64,000 bases of DNA from Pogonophryne albipinna (GCA_028583405.1 CM053261.1:18521825-18585824), one strand, 5' to 3'; positions 1-40,744 are shown, numbered from the stretch's first letter. Translations and numbers: made by a program. Notes: generated by a model from the sequence alone, not told the origin.

Positions 1-265
1 GTCTCACCACCCTCGGCTTCTCCAGATGACCTACCTACCCCCATACATTTTTATCGATCCCCGTAGCACCCCAACTCACCCCGTCCTTGACCCTCTGCTC
101 TGTTCTTCTGGCCGTGATCCCTTTGTCAACCCTTGGTCATCCTGCCATGCTCTAAATTGAAATCCCTGACCTTGTAAGTGGCAACTGTGTGTATCCTAAT
201 AGCAGAATGTAAACCTTCAAGCAGTTATTGCACTAACCCGTCTTTTTAACTTCTCCCCTTGCCAG
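1..265 (+). other. 3' end of the intron upstream of the first visible tmem132 exon
   Basis: Non-coding. It ends in a pyrimidine-rich tract and a CAG acceptor at 263-265. The exon with the start codon and signal peptide lies outside the window, so no promoter is visible. Confidence 0.75.
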
Positions 266-26108
<25,843 letters not shown>

Positions 26109-26990
26109 GTTTATTGGGGTATTGTTATGTGAGTGAAAAACAAGAAGAAAATAATAGTATTCATACACAGCAAGTCCTGTTGTAGAAAGAAGCTGGCTCT
26201 TGTTTTGATAAAAGATAAGTCCCTTTATAGGATGTATTTATTGAGATTAGATAAAGGACTTTTTATATGAAAATACATGCTGATGGAAAGCCTCTTAATA
26301 CATTGTGCAATGGTGACCCCATGAAGAAATTGCAATATTCTTGTATTTGAAAAGGATGCACTCTGCAAATCTGATGTTGTAAATATAAATATATCTATAC
26401 TCTTTCTTATTTTTACTTTTGTAACTCATAACAAATGCATTTTCATCTCCTACTACTTTTGTACAATTATGTTGCCGCTATAGAAACAGCTCCAGATATT
26501 GCAACTTGTTCGGGTGAATGCAGTACGGGAGGGATTATTTCTTGCAATTCTATTATTTTCCAGCCTTTGTAATTTTCTTTTTAGATTCCTCAGGGGAATA
26601 CCTGAAGAGTTTGTGCAATTTGTCAGAGAATGCAACGTTTGTCAAGTTATTTTGAGAAATATGCACGGGAGTCTTCACTGGATATTTATTTAAATCTAAT
26701 GCAACCTATGCAAATACAGTCTGTGCAGAGTTTAAAGTGGACATAGTTTCTGAATTTCTTTAACAAACTTACCTTTGGTTTTAAGTTTCTCCTGGGGGCT
26801 GCTTCTACAATTTGTAAAAAATTATAATCTTTGTCTCTCGACACAGAGCAATACATATGCAACTGTAAGATTTGTCATGTGTAAATGCGAATGACGATGC
26901 CTTTTTCCAAATGTAACATCCTCTTATTTTTAAACCAAAATGTGATGTGATCCTATGAGACCCTGTCAATAAAGAACAAATGGTTATAGT
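26109..26990 (+). other. probable 3' UTR of tmem132c-like
   Basis: AT-rich, non-coding, directly after the stop. An AATAAA hexamer at 26968-26973 is the best polyadenylation signal seen; another lies near 27434. Transcript data would be needed to choose the end. Confidence 0.5.
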
Positions 26991-28429
26991 TGAAATTAAA
27001 TGAAGCTCAGTGCAAGTTCTTTCAGGAAGGGTATATACATTCACTCCGCAGCTGCATATTATCAGCTCATCACGGGCGTTGTCTTTAACCTATTACATTC
27101 ACCTCATTCTCCTGCAGCCAATCACTGTGCTGCAGCCAAACTTTAAAATGGTTCTCCTCTCTCCTGCAGTCAGCTGTGATTTCAGGTTTTCATGCTGCCG
27201 CCCTCCTCCTCCCCATCCACCTCCTTTCATCACATCCAGTGCCAGGAGAGCTAATCCAAAGACCTCATCCCATCTCCTCATCAAATCCAGATCTTCAGCA
27301 TCATCACCAGTGTCTAGACCCCGGGGGGGGGGGTTCCCTATAGGCTCACGGCTGCATTTCCCCCTTTAGATATACGATTTCAGGATCGGGGTCTAATCCC
27401 CAAAGACTTAACATTTATCATATGACATGTGTCAATAAATGTTCTTTAAACAAAATGAAGTCTCTCCTGGTTGAAATTACCTACGATTGTTGTCTATAAA
27501 GCTTTAAACATAGTAAAGTATCATTCATGGAAAAGCACAGTGAATGGTTTGGATTATAGGCTAAAGCTCTGCTATGAATCAGTGGGATTTGATTATTTTT
27601 AATCACCATTGAACGTGACTTATGTCTGATGTCATTCAGGGAATTCGATGTGCCTGCCAATATTGGGATTCTTTGCTGTAAAACAAAATAACAGTTACAC
27701 AGAGAGCAAACGATGGGAAAGAGAAAAATGACTCTTGTTGTGTGTATTGTGACAGTGTCCCCAAAGATTTACAGGTATTTTATCAATGGTGGAGGCTTCG
27801 CATGATAACTCATGGCTCATTTGTCTCTTTTTTCTCCGTCCCCCTTCCTGTGTCTCAGAGGTGCACTGCTACACTTCTCAAAACGACATTCTCTGAGGTG
27901 TGAAGCATAAACAGCGTCCCCAGCTTTAAGAATAATCTGATGCCCTGCACTTCAGGAATTGGCAGTTGTGGATATGACAGCAAACCTCGTCTCTCCCTGC
28001 TGCACAACAGCATCGGGTGGATTTAAAGTGTTGATAAAAGCAATTTTAATAACTTTCTCCCAAATGCTCTACCTACAGGCCCAGCCTCTTTGTATGTGTA
28101 TAAACTCTCTTTGCTTTACAGTCGATTTATCTGTCCAGCAGCAGTATAGGAAAGTAAACAAACTCGCCTTTGAGATAAGCATTGATTCAAAGCTGTCTCT
28201 GCATTGCATCGTGGCCCGGCATCTTTGATTTGACCAGCTGTATCATACAAGATGAAGAATTCAAAACTCAAAAGTTTAGACAGTAATAATGTACATGTAA
28301 AAGCAACACCGATGGTATTACAACAAGAGAGGAACACAATATGTGCTTTAAATGAACTTCTGTTGCTTTTTTGATTTCAAAGACAGTCTTTATAACTCAG
28401 ATTCATCCCTTGGTCTTCCATATGTAAAC
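26991..28429. other. intergenic, no gene seen
   Basis: Contains a G-run (about 27322-27332) and pyrimidine-rich patches. The 119-aa open frame at 27010-27369 is low-complexity (Pro/Ser) and not credible. Confidence 0.6.
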
Positions 28430-29210
28430 TGAACAACATTCAAACTATTCTCGGTGCGTGTGATATAGCACCATAGTCCCCTGTTGATATGATGACATAC
28501 ATTTGTGTGTTCAGCATACTGTAGATGTGGTGACATATTGAGGTTGCTTTCCATAAGTATAATGAATGAGCCGGAGGATGTATGTAGATGTTTAACAGAA
28601 TAGGACCTGGAATATAACTGAACTGAAATTCTGCCAGCATCAGTGTTTAAATGGATGTCATTGAAGACTTTAACAAGTCTAAATGCTGAGGTGTGGTCGA
28701 AATGACATAACAATTGCTAAGTGCCAAGTTATTCAGCTTTTGAAAAAAGATTGCATTTTAATTGATTGTGCAAAATGGGAGGTTCTGTAAAGGCAAATGA
28801 GGGTTCATTAGTTATATGTCGAGATTGTTCTTTATTTAGAAAGACTTGATGCCTGCAGTGTTCAGAGCCTGTGAGAAGACAGCTGACAGAATGTTTACAA
28901 TTTGTTGAAGTTCTAATTGCATGCAATATTAAGCATTATTTAACAGCCTGTTGGCAGCGTTTCAGATGTTGTATAAAGTCATGTCCTATTCATGTTTGAT
29001 TGGATGGAATTGTGCCATGCTATTTGAATTAATTTTATTCGGACATGGGGACCACACATTTCCTGTAACTGATATGGAGGCACTGACTGCTTGTCTGATA
29101 TTCTGATTTGTTTCAGTGATGAGCGAGGCAAGGCTCTGGTGGATAGAAATTCAGAGGCTACTGACACAAGGTTTTAAGTCAGTTGAACATACCAAACAAG
29201 GCACATTCTT
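28430..29210 (-). mobile_element. strongly decayed L2-type LINE fragment (copy C)
   Basis: On the minus strand it still reads LVKVFNDIHLNTDAGRISV (near 28620-28680) and SVASEFLSTRA (near 29135-29165), both matching the better L2 copy at 48.6-52.5 kb (VKVFNDIYLNTDSGRTSV, SVASEFLSTRA). Nucleotide similarity runs in the same order through 28430-29210 with an internal deletion between the two segments. It is full of stops and indels, so this is the oldest of the three L2 copies here. Confidence 0.8.
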
Positions 29211-31343
29211 TATTATTGTTTGAATAAAAAAATACTTCAATACAGGTTGAAAAACATAGCAGTAGGGAATACTTTGCATATAATGAAGTATGCAAATCAT
29301 ATCGTGTGTTTGTCTTGCAAACAACAAGAGAGGAGTAGAGTCCCACAGTATCATTACAGCAGCATCTCTAATCTGGAGCATCAGCTTCCCTATTGACAGA
29401 TTTAAGGGATTGGGGTCATTGTGTTGGAGGATTAGAGTGCATTAGTGGACCCTCTCCATGGCATACTCTTCGTAATGTAGGCCGAAAGAGACAAGGTCAC
29501 TTCTTGCATAAGGCTGCTTTCAGACAGGTTGGACACTAACTGGTCACAGAGGTAGACAGGTATTTGTGGGTAGGTGTATCTGCAAATGGATAAACTCAGT
29601 TGTGAAATATGTGCAATAGTTGAGATGCTATATATAGTTATTGCGTGGTATATTCAACTGAATGAACATAACAAATAATTGTAACCTGATTTGTAAAAGA
29701 GAACATAAAAAACAGTGTAAAGATAGTAAAGACAGATTTTAGAAGACACAAAGTAGTTAGTCTCATAGTATTTCAGGAGATGAGAGAGGTTACTCTCATA
29801 TCACAAGTGGAGGGGAACTCAGACTGTATGGCAGCTCATTAAGACAAAATACCTCTTGCTTCCCCGCTGCACTCGTTGCTGGCATTGCTTGTCAGAACAG
29901 TGTCAGTGCTCAGTGAATCAAAAGATAATGTCACACATTTTTACAAAGAAAAGGAACAAAGACAGTGGGAAAGTTATGTGTATTAATAATACAAATGAAG
30001 GATAACAGCTTTGTGAGAGCAGAAGATGAAACAGCCTTAATTGACTAAAGAAGAATCTAAACTAGATGACACAGTGTGAAGGCAATGGGTAAATGATCGT
30101 TACTACAATAGTTGTAATATTTTGTATTTCTTTCAGTAGGGAGAGGATCTAAAACACATTACTGTAAGTGTGCAAGTATGGTAAAACTGCAAAATGGTAG
30201 GGGAGGAAAGAGAGACTGGGCAAACAACAGAACAACGGGATGACTCATCGCTGCATGAATGAAATTATCCCAGTTATGGTCCTTGGTGAGGACTTAGCAA
30301 TGCTTTTTTATGTATGTTTTGAACAAGCCAGATCCTTGTGTTCTATGCCAGTTTGAGGCTTAAGGGGACGTTAAATATTTCATGAAAATCAATCCGAAAA
30401 TTGTCTGTAGTTCAATTTGGACCAAAGTGGTGAAATGACAGCCAAGATCACTCATATGCAGTACCAAATAGTAAAACATTAAACATTAATGAATTTATAT
30501 TATTTGAAAAAAAACAGGAACGTGTAACTGAAACAGCAATGTAAAAAGAAAGAGGGAGATGGGGAAGAGGCAAAGCAAAAATAACACCAAACAAGCTACA
30601 AGGCCAACATTGGTTCAGGTTTAGGTCTAAATTGCTAACAAGGACAAAACTGCACATTTGACCTTCTGCTTACTTTATATTAGCATTCCTGTGCATGGGT
30701 ATGATCGAAACCTGGCTGGCTCAGAGAAAGCATTTTTTCTGTAGGACCAAACATCATTTTCCATTATTTTATTATTGGATTACATGTTTTATGTAAAGAA
30801 CAACAAAAACCAACATGAGTTAAAATTACGCCATAAAATAAGAATTTGTGCATTTTAAAAAACATTTGTGTTGATGCAAAGTAGGCCATAAATTAATTTT
30901 ATTGAGACATTTTTTGATTTTATTATGATATTAATCATCATCTCTGTGCAAACCACAACTACAACAGGCTCAATTCACAATGGGTAAGGTTGATTAAAAA
31001 ACAAAAACAAAACAGAGGGTTTAAAGGAATATCATTTGCAACAAAAAAACCTGATGAAGTCTACCACAAACTTCACGTTAGATTACACATCTGTGAAGCG
31101 CGGATTAAAATAGTCTGCGGGAACTAGGAGTGTCGCATTTATGGTAATCCTGCCTCCAGATGTCACAAGGCTTTCACACATCACAGCAAAGTTGCCTTCT
31201 TTCACTCCCAGCAACTTGTTTCTGTAATATGAATTTATTTTCTACGGTTCTAATGTGTTGCACACAACAAACCCAGTTTGGAAAAAGCCATGAATGACTT
31301 TTGATGGACTCTCATTAAGGACACATCGGTTTGGCCCTTTTTA
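29211..31343. other. intergenic, nothing recognised
   Basis: AT-rich sequence with no credible ORF, RNA gene or repeat seen. Confidence 0.6.
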
Positions 31344-31663
31344 GTCAGTAGGGGATTGGACTGGGAGCTGTAGGGTCGCCGGTTCAAGTCCCCAACCAGA
31401 CCTAAAATATGGAGTGTGGACTGCTACTTGGAGAGGTCCCAGTTCACATCCTGCCCTGCCGTGGTGCCCTTGAGCAAGGCACCCCCCTTCCCCCCTCACA
31501 CCCATTGCTCCCTGGGTGCTGTACAATAGCTGCACACTGCTCCTTGTACTAGACTCCTAGTACTAGGATGGGTTAAATGCAGAGGCCAAATTTCACTGTG
31601 TGTGCTGTGTGCTCTGTGTGACCATTACAGAGGGTTTCATCCCTCCCAATTCTATTCTATTCT
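31344..31663 (+). mobile_element. tRNA-derived SINE
   Basis: The head resembles a tRNA with a B-box GGTTCAAGTCC at 31381-31391 and an A-box-like stretch before it. The body has the typical fish SINE text CCTTGAGCAAGGCACC, then TGCTCCCTGGGTGCTG and GGGTTAAATGCAGAGG. The tail is three ATTCT units (31649-31663). Confidence 0.85.
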
Positions 31664-34600
31664 AACCAGAAATAATGGTGTTGTTGGTACCTTCAAGACA
31701 AATTAAATGATGGGACTGCATAGCAAGTGAGACGCACCATGGCGACATTAAAGGTGTTTGTAATGAAATACTTGTATTCATCCCTGAGATAGCTGCAGGC
31801 TCCCATCTGGCTTCGCAGTTACTTTTCCACCTCATTTCAAATCTGAAAAGTAGAGTGTGTGTGTGTGTGTGAAAGAGAGAGAGAGTAATGCACACACTCA
31901 TGCCTCTGACTGCATGTGTGTGTAGGTGTGGTTTAAGGATGAAGGTATATAAGACAGAGATGGTCTTTCAGACACAGCAGAAAGTAAGGAAAACATATAA
32001 CAGGTTGGTATACGGAATAGTTTTTTAGCGCTCACACAGATGTTTAAAATACATCTTCTTTTTAGCTGACAGACATTTTGAAGCAACAGTGAGCATCAAT
32101 GTTTCATCTGCAGTCTGCCCATTACTTTCGGAAATGTGGTCTTGTCTTGTACCCAGCAGACAGTTCTCTATATCCATTTAATCCTAGACCATTATTTTCC
32201 TCCCATTCGTTCTTTGCCTCTCTGCCTCTCTGCCTCTCTACCTCCTTCTGCCTTGACTTGATTCCCAACTTGCTTCACACTTTATACACATGCTGCATTC
32301 ATCTTGTACAGCCCAAACAAAGACTGTCTGTATTCGTATTTTTCCTCACTCCATTCCCTTTCATCACACCTGCCACTCTCACTGTATCCTCTTGATTTGT
32401 TTCCCCCCTCAAGTTTTTTGCTGACACTGTGTTTTTCCCTCTGTGTGCGGAATATCAGTGCCAGACACAAGGTGAAACTACAGAAACCACAGGATTTAGA
32501 ATCCATTCCCTTTAAATATTTAAATGCACAATGAGAAGGATTTTCTTAAATAACAAAAAACAATGTATAAACCCACAAAGTCACAACAGTTTCTTTAAAA
32601 ACATTTAATAAGAAAAAAAAAGCAATAGCACCCTTTTCAAAATGGAGGGTTGCTTAAACTGCCATAAGGTATCGAGGCCATGCCCACTGTTAATGAAGGC
32701 TACACTTTGTTAGCAAAAAGGCTAGTTCTTTACAACTGTCGTGGCTTACTTTGCTGAAATCCGTTTGTAACAATGTCATTTATTGCGGTCTTCATAATGA
32801 GAAAACCACGTTTGGAAAGTTAAAGACACGTCGAGCCTCAAGCCTGGACTCCAGCTAACATGCCAGGGATGACAGCTAACTGTAAGCTAAGTCCTTGCCT
32901 ACTATGATCTGAGATGCCTTGGCTCTGCTCAGTTGTTGTTGTTGTTGTTTATGTGTTTTGCGAATCAGTGCTGGCTGATATTGCTCTGCCATCTGTGCTT
33001 GTGTTGTGTGTCTTCTGCATGCTGGCTGCTAATTTCTTTTCTGTCAATCATGCACCTAGTGTGAAGTGCTTGCATAGCTATATATGAATTCAATTATTGT
33101 AGTGGATGAGCTAATTTCCACCGTTTTGTTTTGTTTGGCATGTGTTGTTATGCTTTCAGTGTGCTGTATTGAGTTCATGATGGCATATTTCCGTCGGTTG
33201 TTGATTTTGTTGATTTGCTATAGGGCTGTAAACATCAATGCAGTCCATGGCTGAACTGTTCCCTGTTATACAAACTACATTTATATTTCAACATGTTTCT
33301 AAGGATAGATTATCATATTCACTTTACACACTTGATATGTTGAGCTAAGTTTGATGTCTTCCCCCTGTTTTAAGAAATGTTTATTTGACAACTTGCTTTA
33401 CTGTTTGTCATATTTGGTTATAAATGCTGATACCCTGCTGTGTTTTACTCTGAGCTGCACTCACATCCAACTTGAATCACAAACCTGCTGCTTTGCAAAG
33501 AGATGTTCTGTTTTGTTTTTGTTGTGATATGCTGTTCTGCTGCATAACTGATGCTCCTGCTTCTGCTGCAGTGCAGATGCATTGCTTTTAGATTTATCCA
33601 TGTCAGGCCGCTGGATAGCATGCTTCCTTTGTGGTCTGCGGTGCTTAGCAGGTGACTTGGCACACACCGTGGTTGGTTTCTAATGCTGTTTCAGATTAAA
33701 TAATGTGTTGGGCTCTGGATATAATGCAGTTTGCAGGGGAACATTTACTATTGTACCAAGCTTGCTTGTGGGTGGTGATGAGGTCAAAGCCAAGACGCCA
33801 GATCATTCCTATACTTGTGTTTATTATACTGCACTGTCTTTCCACACAGAACATCTGTTCCATGTAAGTTGGATTGTCATAAATGAGCTATTGTGCTGAA
33901 AGAAAGCTGGGAATATATTGTATTCATATTTAAGCATTATGCATCTGATCTTGTTGTGTGCTACTTACCAGGAGGCAGGAGCGCATAAAGTTGATTTGTT
34001 GGTTCATTGCTGCTCTGTCTCACTTTTCTCTCATGCTTTATCTCTTACTTTCTCCGACATTCAGCTGCAGGCCACTATGTTAATTGTGGCACGTGCTAAA
34101 CTTGTCTTATCCAGGCCAAGAAGAGAAGGTGATTCTATTTAGATAATACTAATTCAGCAGTGGGGTGTTTACCACAGCAGTCGTCTTGATTCATTTTGTT
34201 CTGCTGCTTTGAGGTTTGCAGCACAGCTCTGTGGGGCGAACAGCGAGTGCCAGACCATACCTGTGCACTGCAGCTCCATCAGTTTAGCTCATGCTAATTA
34301 TTTGCTGTAGGGAAGATAAAAATAAGTAAAGTGACGTTGACAACATCTTTTGCACCATTGTAATAGCAGACATGCATCACTGCTCCTGTATTGCCTGACA
34401 TGCATCTTATGAATTTCTTATCAAAGGTACATGTACACTATCTCCATACCTACTTTACATACACAGACAATAATTAAATAAATCTGTCAATCAAACTCAA
34501 GCATGTTCACACGCTGCATTATATTTCTTTGGGTAACGCTGGCATCTGGGCCGTGTTAAACTTTCATTTTCCAACAAAGGGCTGATCTATGTGGATCTAT

Positions 34601-37600
34601 TTTGCAATAAACTCGATAACCCCATGTTTCTCTGTGTCACACCATTTACACAAGATGGGAGCTACTGTAAAAAGCTTTGAATCAGGCAGTTCATCATGTC
34701 GTTTGCCGGGTCAGTGGTCAGGCATCCAGTTCATTTCTCATGACCTGCTGACCTCTTTTGATGTAATTTCTCATGGCTTTGATATAGTGACCCGTGTTAC
34801 ACAGTGTGAGGGTTATAGGCGTTGAAACTCTCTCACATCGATGGTGGACTTGTGTTCGATGCTGGGCACAATAGTGGATCCATGCTCCATATAGGATCCA
34901 AAAAGCATTATCTTTGGTAACATTTTGGGTTAGTAAAATGTGTCAGATTAATGTGAAAATTCCCTGCTTGTTTCATGTCATAAACACCAATAAATGCTCT
35001 TTAAAAAAAGCCCTAAAAACGTTCCTCTTTGAAGTTGGTTATTGTATATTGGTTTTGATTTAATAACTCCAGAAGTGGGATTCTCCATCTTTACACCATC
35101 TGCTGCCCAGATTGAGGTTCATATCTGCATAACAACTAAACGTGTCTTTTGATGTCTTGATTACATTTCTTGGTGCCTCAGAGGGACAAAAAAACTGTCA
35201 AATTTAATTGAGGAGGTAACAAGAATCATAAAGTTTAATAGGGTTTGGAATAGGATATAAAGACAAGGCCAAAAAGTAATTCAGTTTATGGGAACATCAG
35301 ATCAATGTGATTCAGGCAGGTAAGACTTTTTGACTTGACTGATGGGTTCTTCAAAGCAAAGAATGATAGCTCAGAAACTAAAATCTTTAAGGAGCTCTTT
35401 GATAGCAAGTGGTTACAGCAAAGTCCCAGGTTTGATTCCAACCTTGTGTCATACTTCTCTCCTGTTCTCTTTCTCTTCCACTATATCCTGTCTGCCTCTA
35501 CGCTGCCATCTGTCTAATAAAAGGTGAAAAATGACAACAAAATAGTTCAGCAGTCAACATTTAAACGCTTGTCAGTATGATATACAAACACGTTGAAGTC
35601 GTGAAAAGCTGTCATCACTTTAAATGCCTTTCCATGCATTCATTATTGCCAATCACTTTGTTTATAACTAACTTCTATAACTCAATGCTGCTTCTAAAAC
35701 GTCCTCAGAAGAGTTTATTCAGAAGCCCTCAATTTAACCTCCTCAGGCTTCCATCTGGCAGTATTTGCATCAGTGCACTTGTCACCAGAACTGATGGGTG
35801 CGCCGTCCACGACAGCTTTCAGATCAAGACGGTGTCATTCCAAAACACGGGACTTTGATTGTCAGTGTTACTACATATCTGAAATTGTTGCTTCGATCGA
35901 GCGGCGACGTGCGGGGGTGCGCCCAGCAGGTGGTCTGCTTCCACTGCCGTCTGATGTCTTGACACCCACAGGACGTCTGTGAGCCTGGTGTTTCAGAATC
36001 AAACGTTGCTACCCTGGATGCAGTGGCAGAGAGATGTAATTACATTGAGTTTGAGAGAAATATAGGGAGGGAGAGAATTCAAAGTTATTACCTTTGCGGT
36101 GACAACACAGTGGCAGAGATGGGGGTGCCTTTGATGGTGGGCTCAGTGTGTATCTCTGTGATGTCAAATTGCAGATCTGAGGATCATTTATTCATGAGTC
36201 TACATCTCTAATGCTTGCTGGATGGCTAAGTTATTTGTATTGCTTGCCTTAGGCTTGAATAGCGGTTGAATTCCTCCTGATATAATTGCTTTTATTTGCC
36301 ATGCTTTCAGGTTTTACAGCTAAAGAGAAATAAGTCATCACATAAATGTGCTCTCTCTTCTCTGTGTCCCCTGTGTCTTGTTGCTCTTTTGCCAAGGTTT
36401 AAAGAAATGACTGCTTGTTCTCTTCTCAGATACACACATACTTGAGTGTTTAGGAGCATTCAGTTAATTGTATATTAGTGCCTAATTTGAAACCAAAAAG
36501 CAGGAATTTATGTTTTGTATGTTCTTCCTCTAGTCTAGATGATATGTTTAATCGAACAAAAATATCATTAGTATTCTATATGGGGTACTTCTCTGCATAC
36601 AATAAGTCATATTGTTGGCAGCTTTCTTGGCGGCCACACTGTCTAACAGACAGACAGCATCCACAGGCTTGGAACAGCAACCATTTCCTGTGTAAGTCCT
36701 ATTTCTAAATGTTTAAGGCAAACGTTTGTTTACTTTGTGTATAGTTCCCCTGTTAGAGCTTAGCCTGCCAGCTGTTTTCAATCAAACTCGACATCGACAT
36801 GCCCCTTCAGCAGCTAACTTTCTATCAATGATAACAACTTTTAATATTCAAAATCTACTTGTAAGACTCCCATATGTTTGTCGTTCCTGCTTCAGAAGAC
36901 ATCCACTTTTAAGTATTTCTTCTGTGCATGAATTACTAAAAAAGATCAAAGTCCTGTGTTTTTAGTCGTATTTTATTGTGGGTGGATTACTCTTTTATTC
37001 ATGTATTTACAACACATTTTGTACCCTTTAAAAAAAATGCTTATCATATATTGGTTTTAATTAGGAAAGCAAATTATACAATGTTGCCAAAACCATTTAT
37101 TTCTTCGGAACGTCAGCTGTCACTTAATTTTCTTCTCAAACACAGTATTGTAAAAGTAAGAAGGGAACTGTAATTATCAGCGCTTGCATTTATGTTTGTG
37201 GATCAGCACATGAATCAAGCTGGCAGGTGTTATAATATGCAAAATCACTCATGAATATCTTTGACTTTCTCCATCTGCTCATGTGTACTCATAAAGATCT
37301 CCGTTTGTTCAGTTAATTGACTAACACTGTGAATGTTTGGAAACCTCCTGACTTAAAAGAGTCTGATGGCTTTAATATCAATTACCTTGTAGGTATATAA
37401 TTGACAAATTCATTCAAGCTAGAAATGTGTCTTCCACTGAACCTGCATCCACCTGCAACCTGCTGGGGGATTTGGGTAAAGCGAAGTTTGGAATTGGAAC
37501 AGAAGTAAGTTGTGTACGTCGACCTTGTTTGGCACTTAATTAGACAAAGAAATGGTACCAAGGATATTTCCTATGAAACAGTCTATGAAGTTTGGTGTGT

Positions 37601-40600
37601 CAGTATGTACTTTAATCCTTTGGGTGATAAGTGGGAGCAGCTAGTTTTTGTGATGAATGTCAGAAATAAAGCTGACTTTAGTTGTGTAACTGCTTTGCTT
37701 TCTTCAGTTGGAAGTGTTCTTTTTCTCTTGCTGAAATAGGAGGTTCACGTAACGAGAACACAGAAAAAAACAGAAAGTAATTGCTGCTTTTCTTCATATT
37801 CTTTGCCACATTTCTCTGCAGTCTTTTAATTCACCATCACTGTCTCTGTGTGATAATTGAGAGCAGCTGAATGTACATTTGATGCAGATTTCAAAGGAGA
37901 AGGTGGGCTTCATGTCACACCAGCGGTGGTCTTGATTTCACAGCAGCCAGCCATTTTGTCCAAATTGTTCACTGTGGATCACAATGTCAGCCAAATGCCT
38001 AAAAGAAAAATGTGTTCCTCTGTATTGTGACATTTCTTTACACAGGAGGACACATTTACACCATATTCTTAACATGTGACATCAGAGTGGGTGGGAGGGC
38101 TATTGTTCTTAATAGGAAAACAAGTCTTATGAAAATACTTTTAAGTACTGATGTGAATAATCATCTTAATTACATCCTAGGAACACAGAAAGTTGAGGCG
38201 CATACATAATAAGTAGGGATGGCAAGATAACAGCACTGTAGAAGTTAATACCATCACCGGAGATATTACAGAATTCCACAATAACATTTTTACAGCTAGT
38301 CTTATGAATTTAAACAGGTCATCATTACACTTTAGTCTATATTTTATACTGCTGTATAATGATGTACATAGTGATATTGATTGGTATCTAGGCCTCACTC
38401 TCTTGTAGCATTTTCCTTCTGACATTTTTCCAATCACTGCCTTAAGTTAAGTGACTTCTTGACCGACTAGTTCTTACCATTTTTAACGGGTATGACTGAC
38501 CACACCTGTGTTGATGTGAAAAGCCTTTTCAAAAACGATAGATAAAAACTAAGATTACTAGCGCTTATTTTCAATTGGTGGCATACAATGACATTCCTTT
38601 GTGTACCACTTCAATTATGTCTTTGTTGCCACCAGCTGGTTCTCTTTATCCCACTTGCCCTGAAAGTACCCAACTTGTGGAGCACAGGCATCTGGATGGA
38701 TGAAGGGAGGAGAAGCCTGAGAGGTAGGCAGACAATTTCCTCCTGTAACGGGTCTATTGTGTCCTCGCATGCTCTTTTCCCTCCCTCCTGTGACAAGAGG
38801 AGGCATGTGTTGCGCCGGGAGACAGATGGTTTAAAGCAGATTTCTTATGGAGCCAGGAGGGAGACGGAGGGTAGCGGGAAATGAATGAAAAAAGTGGGAG
38901 GGCAGTGGGAGAGGAATAGAAAGAAGTGAAGAGATTATTTTCTGAATCCAGGGCTCACTGTTAGACATCCTTTAATTTAGGAACACACAGCCATATAACG
39001 GTAACCTCATGAAAAAAGTAGAACCTCTCTTGAATTGTTCGAGACGGAGGATATTTTTAATCATCCACAACAAATGTATCTTTTGTACTTCCTGTCATAC
39101 CTTAGAAATGACATTTACTGTATATTGGACAATCCTGTAGCACATGGTTGATGATAACGTTTTGTGAAAAAGCAGGAAGTAGTTGGTGTAAAGTTTTTTC
39201 TTTCCATACTAAACTTTAGGACAAAGCAAACTAACACAAGACTACCTGCTTTGAATTTAAGTTTTTACGTATTTAACTTCCATGTTTTTTGTTATGTACA
39301 ACGTGCATCCATTTGTTTTCCTGACATTTCAGGTCTTTCACCCTGGTATTGTTTTCACATTGGAATAAGGCATCATACTGTATGAACTTTCTCTCAGTAT
39401 TGATCAAAACTGATTGTTCGTTCATATCTCATGCCAACATTCTTTACCCAAAAAAGTCAACAAGACAAGAAATGAAGTCATAATGATAAATGATCTTGGC
39501 ACCATGGATTTTTGTACCAAATGTTGTGCCAGGTAGATGTCTAAATATATCACAAAATAGTCTGAATCTTTTTTGTGTATCAGGAGATGATTTACTGTAA
39601 ACATTCTGCCAATGGCAATACAGTTATATCATCGGTTAGACATTCAAATAAGCAGTTAATCTAATGCTACAATATGAGGCGCATTATCATGTGCTGAAGC
39701 ACTTTAGTACCCTCAAACACAGTGACCGTGAAAGGAATACTAAGGTGGAGTACAGAAATTGCCTGCTAGACTTTTCCGAGAATTAATACCCAGGCCTATA
39801 CGGGCCATCAATAATACTAGTTCAAGTTGCTGAATATTGCCAAGTTGCTGAATATTGCCAAGTTGAAAAAGTGCTTTATCTGAAAGCCACAACTGGCAAG
39901 TGTTGGGCATCTTATTCATTTTGCAAGCTATGCAGGGAGTTGTTTCGGCCTCTAGAGTCACTTAATCATGCTCTCATTTGCTGCATAAGTAAAATGACAT
40001 TTCTCTGCTGCTGCTTCCTCCCAGGCGGCTGGTAAAATGGCACCCAGAATTATTTCCACATTTAACACTTTTAATTGAGCTGCCATTTGCTCCAGAAAGC
40101 GTTTCTCCCGTCTGCCGCGGAGGCTCCGTCTTGGTCATCCATCTGTAATCCAAGGCTGTCCGCAGCTTTGTTAGGCTTTCACTGGAAAGGCTAAACGTCT
40201 GGCTGTGATCTGAACTTCGTCGTGTAATGGGGTTAATTGAATCAGTAATCTATTTACACTTTGCCCTCAATTACTGACTTAATCAAATGCTGAGTCACTG
40301 TGGAAGTCGGGCAGAAAGGTACCACTTATTGCTATCACACCCCAGTTACTGGCAATGGAATACCAACATTTGCTGCACATGAGGCAATCTGTCTCACACT
40401 TATAGGTATAATAAGCTTACATTTTACAAACAGGCTAATGGACTGCATTTAAACAGCGCTTTTTCCAGTCTTTTTAAACAAGCATTTTTACATATGTTAG
40501 CATTCCCCAACTCACACAGATTCAAACAGAGGAATAGGCTGCCATACGAGGTGCCACTTGATCAGGGAGACTAACATTCACACTCATTTGCAAACCGTTG

Positions 40601-40740
40601 GCCATGCCATTGGGAGCAATTTGGGATTAGGTATCTACCTTCTGATTGTTGGACGACCCAAAACTCAAGAGCTTCGGCCACCCCAGGTGCTTTGCAATTG
40701 TAATTATTTTATATCTAAATTCTTATCTTGTGTAAATGCG
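31664..40740. other. 9-kb gene-free intergenic stretch
   Basis: No credible coding region, with only short frames under 100 codons. There is a short GTT repeat near 32932-32950, a GT/GA repeat near 31856-31886, and an 18-bp tandem unit at 39824-39865. A higher-complexity block at about 40040-40310 is noted under findings. Confidence 0.6.
39824..39865. repeat. short tandem repeat, 18-bp unit
   Basis: Two perfect copies of AAGTTGCTGAATATTGCC plus a six-base partial copy. Confidence 0.9.
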
Positions 40741-40744
40741 TTAA

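Noticed and set aside
27010..27369. 119-codon plus-strand frame after the tmem132c-like gene
   Set aside because: Proline/serine low-complexity sequence with no splice or domain support, beyond the likely 3' end.
31360..31440. tRNA-like segment with a B-box
   Set aside because: It is the head of a SINE, with SINE body and ATTCT tail following, and not a functional tRNA gene.
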